From: Acidobacteriota bacterium
GTDB lineage: Bacteria > Acidobacteriota > Terriglobia > Acidiferrales > 2-02-FULL-67-57
Direction: 5' to 3'
DNA: 10,349 nt
Assembly: GCA_016189965.1 (NCBI GenBank)
Contig: JACPRL010000108.1
Location: 1 to 10,349 of the forward strand
Below are positions 1 to 6,906 of this stretch, one piece after another. Positions within the stretch are counted from its first letter, which is position 1; the number at the start of each line of letters is the position of its first letter. The notes under the pieces are model-generated. The model did no database searches, was not told the origin of the DNA, and worked only from the letters and a program-made list of their open reading frames with translations. Position numbers and translations under genes: made by a program.

Positions 1-392
1 CGGATGGCGTCGATGTCGCCGCCGGTGCTCAGGTCCATGCAGGTGTCGGCGCCGTAATGGACAGCCGTGTGCAGCTTGGCCAGCTCGCCGTCGATGTCCG
101 AGGTGACGGCGGAGTTGCCGATGTTAGCGTTGATTTTGCAGCGGAAGTTGACCCCGATAATCATCGGCTCGAGCGAGCTGTGGTGGATGTTGGCCGGGAG
201 GATGGCGCGCCCGCGGGCCACTTCCTGGCGGACGAACTCCGGGTCGCACTTCTCCCGCTCGGCCACAAAGCGCATCTCTTCCGTCGTGACGCCCTGCCGG
301 GCGAAATGCATCTGCGTGACGTTGCGCTGGGCGCCGTTGTGCGGCAGGCTCTCGAGCCGCCTCCGGATCCACTCCCCTCTTACGTTGGCCAT
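1..392 (-). CDS. thiC: Phosphomethylpyrimidine synthase ThiC, N-terminal part (cut by window edge)
   Basis: ThiC converts 5-aminoimidazole ribotide to hydroxymethylpyrimidine phosphate, the pyrimidine half of thiamine, using a [4Fe-4S] cluster and SAM in the cytoplasm. Reading back from the ATG at 390-392, about 130 residues are visible before the gene leaves the window. Family signatures seen are TQMHFARQG (26-34), FVRQEVARGRAILPANI (53-69), EPMIIG (75-80), NANIGNSAVTS (88-98) and MDLSTG (119-124). The Fe-S cysteine motif lies in the missing C-terminal part. The protein starts just before TQMH, so it lacks the long N-terminal extension of the E. coli enzyme. A good ribosome site (AGGGAG) sits 6 bases before the ATG. 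It is the last visible gene of the minus-strand run, 53 bases after the metallophosphoesterase, too short a gap for a TPP riboswitch. Identity is confident; truncation is only due to the window. Confidence 0.96.
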   Translation of the reverse strand, partial: MANVRGEWIRRRLESLPHNGAQRNVTQMHFARQGVTTEEMRFVAEREKCDPEFVRQEVARGRAILPANIHHSSLEPMIIGVNFRCKINANIGNSAVTSDIDGELAKLHTAVHYGADTCMDLSTGGDIDAI

Positions 393-415
393 GATTGTCT
401 CCCTCGTAGAATTTT

Positions 416-444
416 ATTATCGCACTGCAGGTGCCATGTCGCAA
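416..444 (-). promoter_or_regulatory. Candidate sigma70-type promoter for thiC
   Basis: On the minus strand a TTGCGA box (439-444) is followed after 17 bases by GATAAT (416-421). This matches the -35/-10 consensus at 4 of 6 and 5 of 6 positions. Transcription would start near 409, leaving a leader of under 20 bases that contains the ribosome site. It falls in the 53-base gap after the stop codon of the upstream gene, so thiC may be transcribed alone as well as by read-through. Judged by eye only. Confidence 0.4.
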
Positions 445-445
445 C

Positions 446-1714
446 TTAGCGGCGGCGCAGGGTCAGCAGGGTGATCTCTGGCGGGGCGTTCAGGCGGATG
501 GGGGCAAAGACGGTGCCCAGGCCGCGGCTGACGTAGAGCAGAGCGTGGCCCGTGACTCGCGACCCGCGACCCGTGAAAGGCAACTGATACAAACCGGAGA
601 TGAAGGGCGTGAAGAAGCGCGGGGGGCTCCAGCGGCGGTCGAGGATTTCCACCTGCACCTGGCCGCCGTGGGTGTGGCCGGCGAGCGTCAACTCGATGCC
701 CAGCTCGGCGGCACGGACGAACGGGTTGGGATTGTGGCAGAGCAGCAGGTTGAAGGCATCGCGCCGCACCAGCGGCTCGACGCCGCGCAGGAAATAGGGC
801 GCCCACTGCTCGAGGCCGCCGCGGCGGAAGGGCTGGCGCTGGTAATCCACGCCGATCAGATTCAGCCGGGCACCGTTGATCTCGAGCTCCGCCGCTTCCT
901 TGCGCAGGATACGCACGCCTTGTTGCTGGAAGAGTTCGGTGGCCGTCTCTTCGGCTTGCGCGTAGATTTCGTGGTTGCCGAGGCAGCCGAACTCGCCGTA
1001 GCGCCCACGCACCGAAGCCAGCTCCTCGACTGTCTCCCGCAGCGGGTCATGCAGGCCGGTGATGAAGTCTCCGGTGTGGACGACCAGGTCGGCTTCCAAC
1101 TCGCGCGCCAGGCCGACGATGCGGCGCACCTCCCGCAGCGGGAGATAGGCGCTGGCGTGCACGTCGGTCAGTTGCAGCAGCCGCAACCCCTCCAAGCCTT
1201 CGGGCAAGCCTAGCAGGGAGAGCGCGACCTCCTGCACGCGGTAGTCCTGCCGGCTGACCAGAAAGCCGTAGCCCATCATCACGAACGGCACGGCGCCGGC
1301 GGCATAGGTAGCCGTCTGCAGGAAGTGCCGCCGCTCGGGCGAGACTTCGCCCGCCAAGCGACGCGACCGCAGCGCCCGCCAGGCGCGCCCGATGAGCCAC
1401 CCGCCGCCCCCGACCACCAGGATGAGCACGAACGAAAACAGCGACGCGGTCAGCCAGACACCCATCGCCACATCCAGGGGCTGAGCACGCAGAAGCCGGA
1501 ACAGCGACAGCAGGACGACAGCATCGTCGCGCACCATCCAGCGGAGAAACACGAAGACGAACATCACCAGCAGGTAGCCGAACCAGGCGTAGAGCGGAAC
1601 GCCGAGCGCCCAGCGCTGCCAGCGACGCTGCCGCCCGCGCACCAGCCGCCGCGCCGCCCAAAACCAGAACAACTGCGACGACACCAGCAGGCCGAGAACG
1701 AAGAGGAACACCAT
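446..1714 (-). CDS. Membrane-anchored YkuE/YaeI-like metallophosphoesterase
   Basis: This is a 422-residue calcineurin-like metallophosphoesterase. The two-metal site motifs are in order: TDVH (183-186), GDFITG (215-220), GNHE (246-249), CHNP (326-329) and GHTHGGQ (346-352). The relatives YkuE and YaeI are exported or membrane-bound and have been linked to cell-envelope lipid or undecaprenyl/UDP-diacylglucosamine substrates; the substrate here is unknown. The first 160 residues hold hydrophobic segments at about 1-20, 36-58, 83-110 and 132-153, so the catalytic domain is probably tethered to the membrane. ERRHFLQ (127-133) before the last segment resembles a twin-arginine signal, as in YkuE. 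An extra stretch around 379-390 interrupts the usual short GLY-to-LYVSRGLGT link and is encoded by a repetitive tract. It starts at ATG 1714, 27 bases after the YyaL-like gene, with a weak ribosome site (AGGTCG). Confidence 0.9.
   Translation of the reverse strand: MVFLFVLGLLVSSQLFWFWAARRLVRGRQRRWQRWALGVPLYAWFGYLLVMFVFVFLRWMVRDDAVVLLSLFRLLRAQPLDVAMGVWLTASLFSFVLILVVGGGGWLIGRAWRALRSRRLAGEVSPERRHFLQTATYAAGAVPFVMMGYGFLVSRQDYRVQEVALSLLGLPEGLEGLRLLQLTDVHASAYLPLREVRRIVGLARELEADLVVHTGDFITGLHDPLRETVEELASVRGRYGEFGCLGNHEIYAQAEETATELFQQQGVRILRKEAAELEINGARLNLIGVDYQRQPFRRGGLEQWAPYFLRGVEPLVRRDAFNLLLCHNPNPFVRAAELGIELTLAGHTHGGQVQVEILDRRWSPPRFFTPFISGLYQLPFTGRGSRVTGHALLYVSRGLGTVFAPIRLNAPPEITLLTLRRR
545..580. 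repeat. Short tandem-repeat tract inside the metallophosphoesterase gene
   Basis: Near-repeats of a 7-base unit (CGCGACC, CGCGACC, CGTGAAA, preceded by CCCGTGACT) lie in frame within the gene and encode the residues TGRGSRVTGH. Similar low-complexity tracts occur between genes in this window (see 7335-7368). The stretch seems absent from typical family members, judged from memory of the family rather than an alignment. Confidence 0.45.
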
Positions 1715-1741
1715 GGCGACCTATGAGGCTAGCACAGTGGC

Positions 1742-3868
1742 TTAGCGGGCGGCACCGGCGATGGCCGCGGCCAGCGCTTCGGGCTCGCTGACCGGCGGCT
1801 GGCAGGTGGCGTTGACGCAGACGAGCGCCCGCGGCGCACCGTCTACACCCCGCAGCGCCGGCAGGGTCGCCGCTAGGCCGGGCGGGAGCCGCTCGGCAGA
1901 GATTTCTTCCGGCTCGTACTCGAGCACCGCCTTGCCGAAGCGGAAGGTGTCGTGCGCGGCGCGGGCCAGCTTGCGCGTGCGTTCGTCGCTGCGCGCGCCC
2001 ACAATGACAACTTCCAGGGGATGGCGCGTATGAAGCAGCGCCGCCAAACCGTAAGTGGCGGCGAAGAGCCCGTACTGCTCGGCGATGCCGGCGAAGGCTT
2101 CGAGTGTCCGCTGCGCCCGCTCGCGGTACTCCTGGTTCATCGTGTAGCTGGCCAGACGGTCGAGCACCATGGCGGCGACCGGGTTGGCCGCCGGGGTGGG
2201 AGAATCCTGGAACGGCTTGCGAGGAATCTCCAGCCCCTCAACGAGCGGGGGGGCGCCGCGCGGCCGGTCGAAGAAGCCACCGCCTTCTGCATCCCAGAAG
2301 TTTTCCAGGCACAGCTTCATCGCGCGCTCCGCCTGCTCGAAGTAGCGCCGCTCGCCAGTCAGCTCGAAAGCATCGAGTAGCGCCGCGGCCATGAAAGCCT
2401 GGTCGTCGAGCACGCCGCCCGCCCAGTGGCCGCCGACTTCCGCTACCGGCTCCGGGCAGCGATGGGCGAAGCCCCACCGGTCGCTCCAGGCAGCTTCCAC
2501 CAGGCGATCGAGCGTGCGCAGGGCGAGGTGCCGGCAGTCGTCCCGCCCGAGGACGCGGAACGCCTCGAGGTAGGCCGAGATGAACATCGCGTTCCAGGCG
2601 ACGTAGAGCGTCTTATCGACGTAAGGCGTGGGGCGCTCAAGCCGCGCAGCCAGCATCTTCTGCTTCGCGGCGTCCAGGCGCTTTTCGATTTCATCCACCG
2701 GCTGAGCGTGTTGCTCGGCCAGCTCCTCGGCGCTGCGCGCCATCCAGAGGACGTTCTTGGCCGGGTTGTGGTGCATCGGGCCCTGCTCGCGGATGTCGAA
2801 GTGCTCGGCGATAAGCTCGGCGTCCTGCGGCGGCAGGACGGCGCGGACTTCCTCGAGCGTCCAGGTGAAGTAGTCGCCGTCGTCTTCCAGGCTGAAGTCG
2901 GCGTCCTGGCTGGCGTAGAACCTGCCCTGCGTGGGCTCGCTGAGCGTGCTGTTCACCCAGGCGACGAGGCTTTCGGCCATGCGGCGGAAGAGCGGGTTGC
3001 CGGTCACCTGATAGGCGTGCAGGTAGTTCTTCAGCAGCTCGGAGTTGTCGTAGGTCATCTTTTCGAAGTGGGGCACGATCCAGCGTTCATCAACCGAGTA
3101 GCGGTGGAAGCCGCCGGCGAGCTGGTCGTGGAGGCCGCCGCGGGCCATGGCCTCAAGCGTGGTGCTGATGACGGTGAGCAGAGCGCGCTCCTGGGTGGCC
3201 TGGTAGCGCTCGAGCAGCAGCTCGATGGCGGTGGGATGGGGAAACTTGGGGGCGTTGCCGAAGCCGCCGTAGCGGAAGTCAAAAAGTTTCACCGCGGAGT
3301 CCACAATGACGTCCACGACCCGCGAGCTGAAGTCGCGCTTGGCCCCGGCGAACATCTCCGCCTTGCGCAGCGCCTCGACCAATGTCTCGGCACTCGCCAG
3401 AATCTCCGCCCGCCGCGTGGCGTAGTTCGACGCAATCGCCGCCAGCACTCGCTTGAAGCCGGGGCGGCCGAAGTAGTCGTCGGGCGGGAAGTAGGTGCCG
3501 ACGAAGAAGGGCTTGCCCTCGGGGGTCAAGAAAGCGGTGAGGGGCCAGCCGCCCTGGCCGCTGATGGCGCTGATGGCGGCCTGGTAGCGGGCGTCGACGT
3601 CGGGGCGCTCGTCGCGGTCAACTTTGACGGGAACGAAGTGCTGGTTGATGAGCTTGGCGATTTCGTCGCTCTCGTAGCTCTCGCGGTCCATGACGTGGCA
3701 CCAGTGGCACCAGACGGCGCCGATATCGAGCAAGATGGGCTTGTCTTCCTGGCGGGCGCGCTCGAAGGCTTCCGGCCCCCACTCGTGCCACTGGACGGGC
3801 TGGTGGGCGGCGCCTTTCAGATAGGGGCTGGAAGCGTTCTCTAAGCGGTTGGCTTTCGGCTCAGCCAC
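1742..3868 (-). CDS. YyaL/SPATA20-like protein (DUF255 thioredoxin fold plus six-hairpin domain)
   Basis: This 708-residue protein belongs to the widespread YyaL/spermatogenesis-associated protein 20 family; its biochemical role is not established. The N-terminal thioredoxin-like DUF255 domain (about 5-170) has AVWCHWCHVMDRESY (51-65) with the CxxC cysteines at 54 and 57, then KVDRDERPD (82-90), GQGGWPL (104-110) and GTYFPP (124-129). The remainder (about 185-680) looks like an (alpha/alpha)6 barrel as in N-acylglucosamine 2-epimerases, with GGFGNAPKFP (201-210), PHFEKMTYDN (266-275), SQDAD (320-324) and GDYFTWT (331-337). A family-typical C-terminal CVNATCQPPV (684-693) adds two cysteines. 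An upstream in-frame ATG at 4036 would overlap the DUF2203 gene; the GTG at 3868 is preferred because it has a near-perfect ribosome site and gives the normal family length. Cytoplasmic; no signal peptide. Confidence 0.92.
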   Translation of the reverse strand: MAEPKANRLENASSPYLKGAAHQPVQWHEWGPEAFERARQEDKPILLDIGAVWCHWCHVMDRESYESDEIAKLINQHFVPVKVDRDERPDVDARYQAAISAISGQGGWPLTAFLTPEGKPFFVGTYFPPDDYFGRPGFKRVLAAIASNYATRRAEILASAETLVEALRKAEMFAGAKRDFSSRVVDVIVDSAVKLFDFRYGGFGNAPKFPHPTAIELLLERYQATQERALLTVISTTLEAMARGGLHDQLAGGFHRYSVDERWIVPHFEKMTYDNSELLKNYLHAYQVTGNPLFRRMAESLVAWVNSTLSEPTQGRFYASQDADFSLEDDGDYFTWTLEEVRAVLPPQDAELIAEHFDIREQGPMHHNPAKNVLWMARSAEELAEQHAQPVDEIEKRLDAAKQKMLAARLERPTPYVDKTLYVAWNAMFISAYLEAFRVLGRDDCRHLALRTLDRLVEAAWSDRWGFAHRCPEPVAEVGGHWAGGVLDDQAFMAAALLDAFELTGERRYFEQAERAMKLCLENFWDAEGGGFFDRPRGAPPLVEGLEIPRKPFQDSPTPAANPVAAMVLDRLASYTMNQEYRERAQRTLEAFAGIAEQYGLFAATYGLAALLHTRHPLEVVIVGARSDERTRKLARAAHDTFRFGKAVLEYEPEEISAERLPPGLAATLPALRGVDGAPRALVCVNATCQPPVSEPEALAAAIAGAAR

Positions 3869-3873
3869 AAACA

Positions 3874-3880
3874 CCTCCCT
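3874..3880 (-). promoter_or_regulatory. Ribosome binding site that fixes the GTG start of the YyaL-like gene
   Basis: On the minus strand AGGGAGG (3874-3880) lies 5 bases before GTG 3866-3868. This is the strongest translation signal in the region and places the start 56 codons inside the longest open frame. Confidence 0.8.
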
Positions 3881-3924
3881 GCTTTTTGCGCTGCGACGAC
3901 GCCGGAGGAATTGGAACGGCGCCG

Positions 3925-4374
3925 CTAATTCGGTTTCGTCGGCTCGGAGGAGTCCTCGCCGAGCGGTTTGCGCCCCGCAAAGCCTTCGTCCATCCGATGC
4001 CAGAAACGGATGCGCTCCTCGCCCAGCTTCCAGCAAAGGTAGATCTGTTCCTCGTTGAGCAGGCTGGGGAAGTCGATGAGGCCGAGGTCGAGGTCTTTGA
4101 CCACGCAGCCGATCTCTTCGATGCAGGTGACGGCTTCGCGCATGCCGCTCACCAGGCTGTCCCGCTCCAGCTTCTTTTCGGCCAGGTAACCGTAGGGCGG
4201 CACCAAGCCGCCGTAGAGCAGGATGCGGTTCTGCACCTGGTTGAACTCGCGGTCAATGTCCTCGGCGCGCTTCTTCTTCTCGATGGCGCCGCTCAACAGG
4301 CCTTCCAGCTTGGGCAGAAGGCTTTCCGCTTCCCGCCGGTCGAAGAGTTTTTCTTCGCGTTCTTCGTCGCCCAT
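3925..4374 (-). CDS. DUF2203 family protein
   Basis: A 149-residue acidic protein of the DUF2203 family, whose function is unknown. Family signatures are the N-terminal KLFDRREAESLLPKLEGLL (9-27), a helical, probably coiled-coil middle (about 28-88), GCVVKDLDLGLIDFPS (89-104), LCWKLGE (113-119) and FWHRMDEGFAGRKPL (124-138). There is no signal peptide or membrane segment, so it is likely cytoplasmic. The ATG at 4374 has AGGA 5 bases upstream and begins 7 bases after the nadA stop, so it is probably co-transcribed and perhaps translationally coupled with nadA. The last residues (139-149) are a charged tail outside the conserved region. The family call is firm; no function should be inferred from it. 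Confidence 0.9.
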   Translation of the reverse strand: MGDEEREEKLFDRREAESLLPKLEGLLSGAIEKKKRAEDIDREFNQVQNRILLYGGLVPPYGYLAEKKLERDSLVSGMREAVTCIEEIGCVVKDLDLGLIDFPSLLNEEQIYLCWKLGEERIRFWHRMDEGFAGRKPLGEDSSEPTKPN

Positions 4375-4381
4375 GGTCTTC

Positions 4382-5530
4382 CTAAGCCAGGCTCAACATC
4401 CGCTCCAGGGCGACGCGCGCCCAGCGGCGCGTCTCGTCGCCCACTTCGATGCGGTTCACCACGCGCCCGGCCACCAGGTTCTCCAGCGCCCAGCAGAGGT
4501 GCTGCGGCGCAATGCGGAACATGGTGGTGCAGACGCAGACATTGGGGTCGAGCGAGATGACAAGCTTATCGGGATTCTCCTTCGCCAGGCGGTTCACCAG
4601 GTGGATCTCCGTGCCCACGGCCCAGGCGGAGCCGGGGGCGCTAGCGCTGATTTTCTTCAGGATGCCTTCGGTCGAGCCGATGTCGTCGGCCAGTTCGCAG
4701 ACCTCCCAGCGGCACTCGGGGTGGGCGATGACGCGGATGCCTAAATGCTCGCGGCGGACCTTCTCAACGTGCTCGGGGAGGAAGCGCTGGTGGACCGAGC
4801 AGTAACCCTTCCAGAGAATGATGCGGGCGCGGCGGAGCTCGTCTTCCGTCAGGCCGCCCAGCGCCTGGTCGGGATTCCACACCACCATCTGGTCGAGCAG
4901 GATGTCCATGCGGTAGGCGGTATTGCGGCCCAGGTGCTCATCGGGCAGGAAGAGCACGCGCTCGCCCTGCTCGAAGGCCCAGCGGATGACCTGAGCGGCG
5001 TTCGAGCTGGTGCAGACCGAGCCGCCGTGCTGCCCGGTGAAAGCCTTGATGGCCGCGGTGGAGTTCATATAGGTGACGGGGAGGACGCGTAGGCCCCCGA
5101 CCGCTTCGAGCTGCTCCCAGCAATCTTCCACCTGGCCGATGTCGGCCATGTCGGCCATCGAGCAGCCGGCGTTCAGGTCGGGGAGGATGACCTGCTGCTG
5201 GGGCTGGCGGAGGATGTCGGCGCTTTCGGCCATGAAGTGGACACCGCAGAAGAGGATGAACTCCGCCCGGGTCTGTGCGGCGGCCTGCTGGGAGAGCTTG
5301 AGGGAGTCGCCGCGAAAGTCGGCGAACTTGACCACTTCGTCGCGCTGGTAGTGGTGGCCGAGGATGACCAGGCGCTCGGCGAGCGCCGCCTTGGCGGCAG
5401 CGATGCGGGCATCGAGAGTCGTGTCCGGCACCAGGAGGTAGCTGTCAAAATTGCACCCGACGCCCTTTTCGACCTCGGGCACGCGAATCGTTTCCGGCTG
5501 CTGCGGCGATTCGAGTTGGGTCAGGGCCAT
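4382..5530 (-). CDS. nadA: Quinolinate synthase NadA
   Basis: NadA condenses iminoaspartate with dihydroxyacetone phosphate to quinolinate in de novo NAD synthesis, using a [4Fe-4S] cluster. From the ATG at 5530 the protein has 382 residues. Motifs (numbered from that ATG) are LGHHYQ (57-62), DLNAGCSMAD (118-127), YMNSTA (154-159), CTSSNA (173-178), DEHLGRNT (197-204), KGYCSVH (241-247), HPECRWEV (270-277), GSTEGI (285-290), VGTEIHLVNRL (305-315) and CVCTTMFRI (332-340). By comparison with E. coli NadA the cluster ligands are probably C123, C244 and C332 or C334. An in-frame TTG at 5548 would add six residues and overlap moaA; the ATG, 7 bases after the moaA stop, is preferred, though neither has a strong ribosome site. 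Partners nadB and nadC are not in the window. Confidence 0.96.
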   Translation of the reverse strand: MALTQLESPQQPETIRVPEVEKGVGCNFDSYLLVPDTTLDARIAAAKAALAERLVILGHHYQRDEVVKFADFRGDSLKLSQQAAAQTRAEFILFCGVHFMAESADILRQPQQQVILPDLNAGCSMADMADIGQVEDCWEQLEAVGGLRVLPVTYMNSTAAIKAFTGQHGGSVCTSSNAAQVIRWAFEQGERVLFLPDEHLGRNTAYRMDILLDQMVVWNPDQALGGLTEDELRRARIILWKGYCSVHQRFLPEHVEKVRREHLGIRVIAHPECRWEVCELADDIGSTEGILKKISASAPGSAWAVGTEIHLVNRLAKENPDKLVISLDPNVCVCTTMFRIAPQHLCWALENLVAGRVVNRIEVGDETRRWARVALERMLSLA

Positions 5531-5537
5531 CGTCGGT

Positions 5538-6527
5538 TCAACCACCAATGAACACCATGGTGCGGTTGGGCGGGCGGTAGTCCGGGTCGTTGATGTGGTG
5601 GCCGTCCTCCTTCATCTCTACGATGCTTTCGATTTCTGCGGCGATGTCAGCGTCGCTGGCGCCGTCCCGCAGCAGCCCGCGCAGGTCGTGGTCGAGCTGC
5701 GAAAACAGGCACGTGCGTATTTTACCATCGGCGGTCAGGCGGACGCGGCTGCACTTGCCGCAAAAAGGCTCCGACACCGGTGCCACCAGGCCGATCTCTC
5801 CGCCGTCATCGGCGAAGCGGTAGCGGCGGGCAGTTTCACTGGCGTAGTGGCGCGGCAGCTCGACCAGCGGCAGCCCGGCGGACTCCAGCCGGCCGCGGAT
5901 CTCCTCGGCCGGCACCACGCGCGTGCGGTCCCAGATGTGGTCGGCGTCGAGCGGCATGAACTCGATGAAGCGCAGGATGTGGCCGTGGGCGCGGGCGAAT
6001 TCCACGAAGTCGAGGATTTCATCGTCGTTGAAGCCGCGCACCACGACGACGTTCACCTTGACCGGCGCCAGCCCGGCGGCCTGGGCCGCCTCAAGGCCGG
6101 CTAGCACACGGTCGAGCGCGCCCCGGGTGCGGGTGATGCGGTCAAAGCGCTCGGGGCGGAGCGAGTCGAGACTGACGTTCAGGCGCTGGAGCCCGGCGGC
6201 CTTGAGCGTGGCGGCTTTCTGGGCCAGCAGGTAGCCGTTGGTGGTCATCGCAATGTCGTCGTAGAGGCCGAGGGCGGCCAGGCGGGCGATGAACTCCTCG
6301 ACCCCGGGGCGGACGGTGGGCTCGCCGCCGGTGACGCGTACCTTGTGCAGCCCCAACTGTCCCAGCAGGCGGCACAGGCGCAGGAGCTCGGCCCAGGTGA
6401 GCAGGCTCTCCGGCGGCTGGTAGTTCTCCGGCTCGGCGGAGCGGCAGTAGATGCAGCGGAAGTTGCAGCGGTCGGTGACCGACACGCGCAGGTCGGTGAT
6501 GTGCCGGCTGAATTTGTCCTTCAACAC
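5538..6527 (-). CDS. moaA: GTP 3',8-cyclase MoaA (radical SAM, molybdenum cofactor)
   Basis: MoaA rearranges GTP to 3',8-cyclo-7,8-dihydro-GTP, the first step of molybdenum cofactor synthesis. The 329-residue protein has the radical SAM cluster motif CNFRCIYC (C21, C25, C28), TGGEP (66-70), TTNGYLL (95-101), NVSLDSL (117-123), the second-cluster cysteines C256, C259 and C273 in FCGKCSRVRLTADGKIRTC, and the catalytic C-terminal Gly-Gly (328-329). Length is normal for the family. The start is GTG at 6527, with GAGGGCG about 10 bases upstream; a TTG one codon later is possible but less well placed. It heads the minus-strand run, with nadA starting 7 bases after its stop. The leader carries strong inverted repeats that may control it. 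No other moa or moe gene is visible. Confidence 0.97.
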   Translation of the reverse strand: MLKDKFSRHITDLRVSVTDRCNFRCIYCRSAEPENYQPPESLLTWAELLRLCRLLGQLGLHKVRVTGGEPTVRPGVEEFIARLAALGLYDDIAMTTNGYLLAQKAATLKAAGLQRLNVSLDSLRPERFDRITRTRGALDRVLAGLEAAQAAGLAPVKVNVVVVRGFNDDEILDFVEFARAHGHILRFIEFMPLDADHIWDRTRVVPAEEIRGRLESAGLPLVELPRHYASETARRYRFADDGGEIGLVAPVSEPFCGKCSRVRLTADGKIRTCLFSQLDHDLRGLLRDGASDADIAAEIESIVEMKEDGHHINDPDYRPPNRTMVFIGG

Positions 6528-6551
6528 CAGAAAGCGCCCTCAAAAATCTGT

Positions 6552-6615
6552 CAGCCTATACCCGCGCCTGTTACACCGCCGGGTATAGGCTGCGCGGTTC
6601 TCCTTTCCTATACCC
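6552..6615 (-). promoter_or_regulatory. Three-copy repeat with mutually exclusive hairpins in the moaA leader
   Basis: CAGCCTATACCC (6552-6563) and its perfect reverse complement (6581-6592) form a 12-bp stem with a 17-base loop. A third copy, CCTATACCC (6607-6615), is also exactly complementary to 6581-6589, again with a 17-base loop. In moaA leader RNA the middle segment can therefore pair with either its upstream (9 bp) or downstream (12 bp) neighbour. The downstream hairpin is followed on the minus strand by five T residues (6542-6546) and then by the moaA ribosome site. Regulation is inferred; the repeats are seen directly. Confidence 0.55.
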
Positions 6616-6652
6616 TTCGACTCGTCCCGACTCCGTCGAGACTCGCTCAGGG

Positions 6653-6690
6653 TCAATCCTTCGCCCGACTCCGTCGGGGCTCCGGATTGA
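6653..6690. repeat. Compound hairpin
   Basis: An outer 7-bp stem TCAATCC (6653-6659)/GGATTGA (6684-6690) encloses an inner 6-bp stem CCCGAC (6664-6669)/GTCGGG (6673-6678) with a 3-base loop. It lacks a T tract on either side, so it is more like a REP-type palindromic element than a terminator. Confidence 0.55.
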
Positions 6691-6784
6691 GCGTGGGTCG
6701 CGCCCCACTTTCGCGGGACACGGTATCGCCCCGGCGCCGTAGGTTGTCTCTCCCGTAGGTCAGCCGGGGTCGGAGAACAGGTTT

Positions 6785-6813
6785 AGCATAACGCGGTTGG
6801 GAGTCGAGCGCAA
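6785..6813 (-). promoter_or_regulatory. Weak candidate promoter for the moaA run
   Basis: On the minus strand TTGCGC (6808-6813) is followed after exactly 17 bases by TATGCT (6785-6790). The match to consensus is modest (3 of 6 and 4 of 6). It would give a leader of roughly 250 bases that includes all the inverted repeats before moaA. Confidence 0.25.
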
Positions 6814-6892
6814 GCCAGAGGCGACCGGGAAATGCGAGATGAAGCAGCAACGAAAATCGAAACTCAAAAATCGGCCAGGGCAGTTTTCGTGT

Positions 6893-6898
6893 TATGAT
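6893..6898 (+). promoter_or_regulatory. Candidate -10 box of the aspartic protease gene
   Basis: TATGAT (5 of 6 consensus) ends 8 bases before the ATG at 6907, with no recognisable -35 box and no Shine-Dalgarno sequence between. If used, transcription would begin at or within a few bases of the start codon, giving a leaderless or nearly leaderless message. Confidence 0.25.
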
Positions 6899-6906
6899 GC
6901 AGCGAA

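Larger units (their letters stand above)
6528..6906. other. Divergent intergenic region, rich in inverted repeats
   Basis: This 379-base gap separates moaA (minus) from the aspartic protease (plus). I see no convincing gene or tRNA in it. It holds the three-copy CCTATACCC structure (6552-6615), two copies of a 13-base direct repeat CCCGACTCCGTCG (6626-6638 and 6664-6676), a compound hairpin (6653-6690), and weak promoter candidates for both flanking genes. I could not fit a Moco riboswitch to it by eye. Confidence 0.7.

Noticed and set aside
393..445. TPP riboswitch before thiC
   Set aside because: The gap is too short and no THI-box core (CTGAGA and its partner) is visible.
431..1213. Plus-strand open frame opposite the metallophosphoesterase
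   Set aside because: Antisense shadow with no recognisable motif; the minus strand has all five metallophosphoesterase motifs.
2426..3844. Long open frame on the plus strand opposite the YyaL-like gene
   Set aside because: It is antisense to a well-supported family member and shows no domain; long antisense frames are common in GC-rich coding DNA.
3869..4036. Longer N-terminus for the YyaL-like protein starting at 4036
   Set aside because: It would overlap the DUF2203 gene by over 100 bases and is unlike the family; GTG 3868 has an excellent ribosome site.
6552..6690. CRISPR array or transposon end
   Set aside because: Repeats are few, short and inverted, without regular spacers, target-site duplications or a transposase gene.
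6528..6790. Moco riboswitch upstream of moaA
   Set aside because: The position is right, but I could not fit the conserved core by eye; the visible structure is a simple repeat set. A covariance-model search would settle it.
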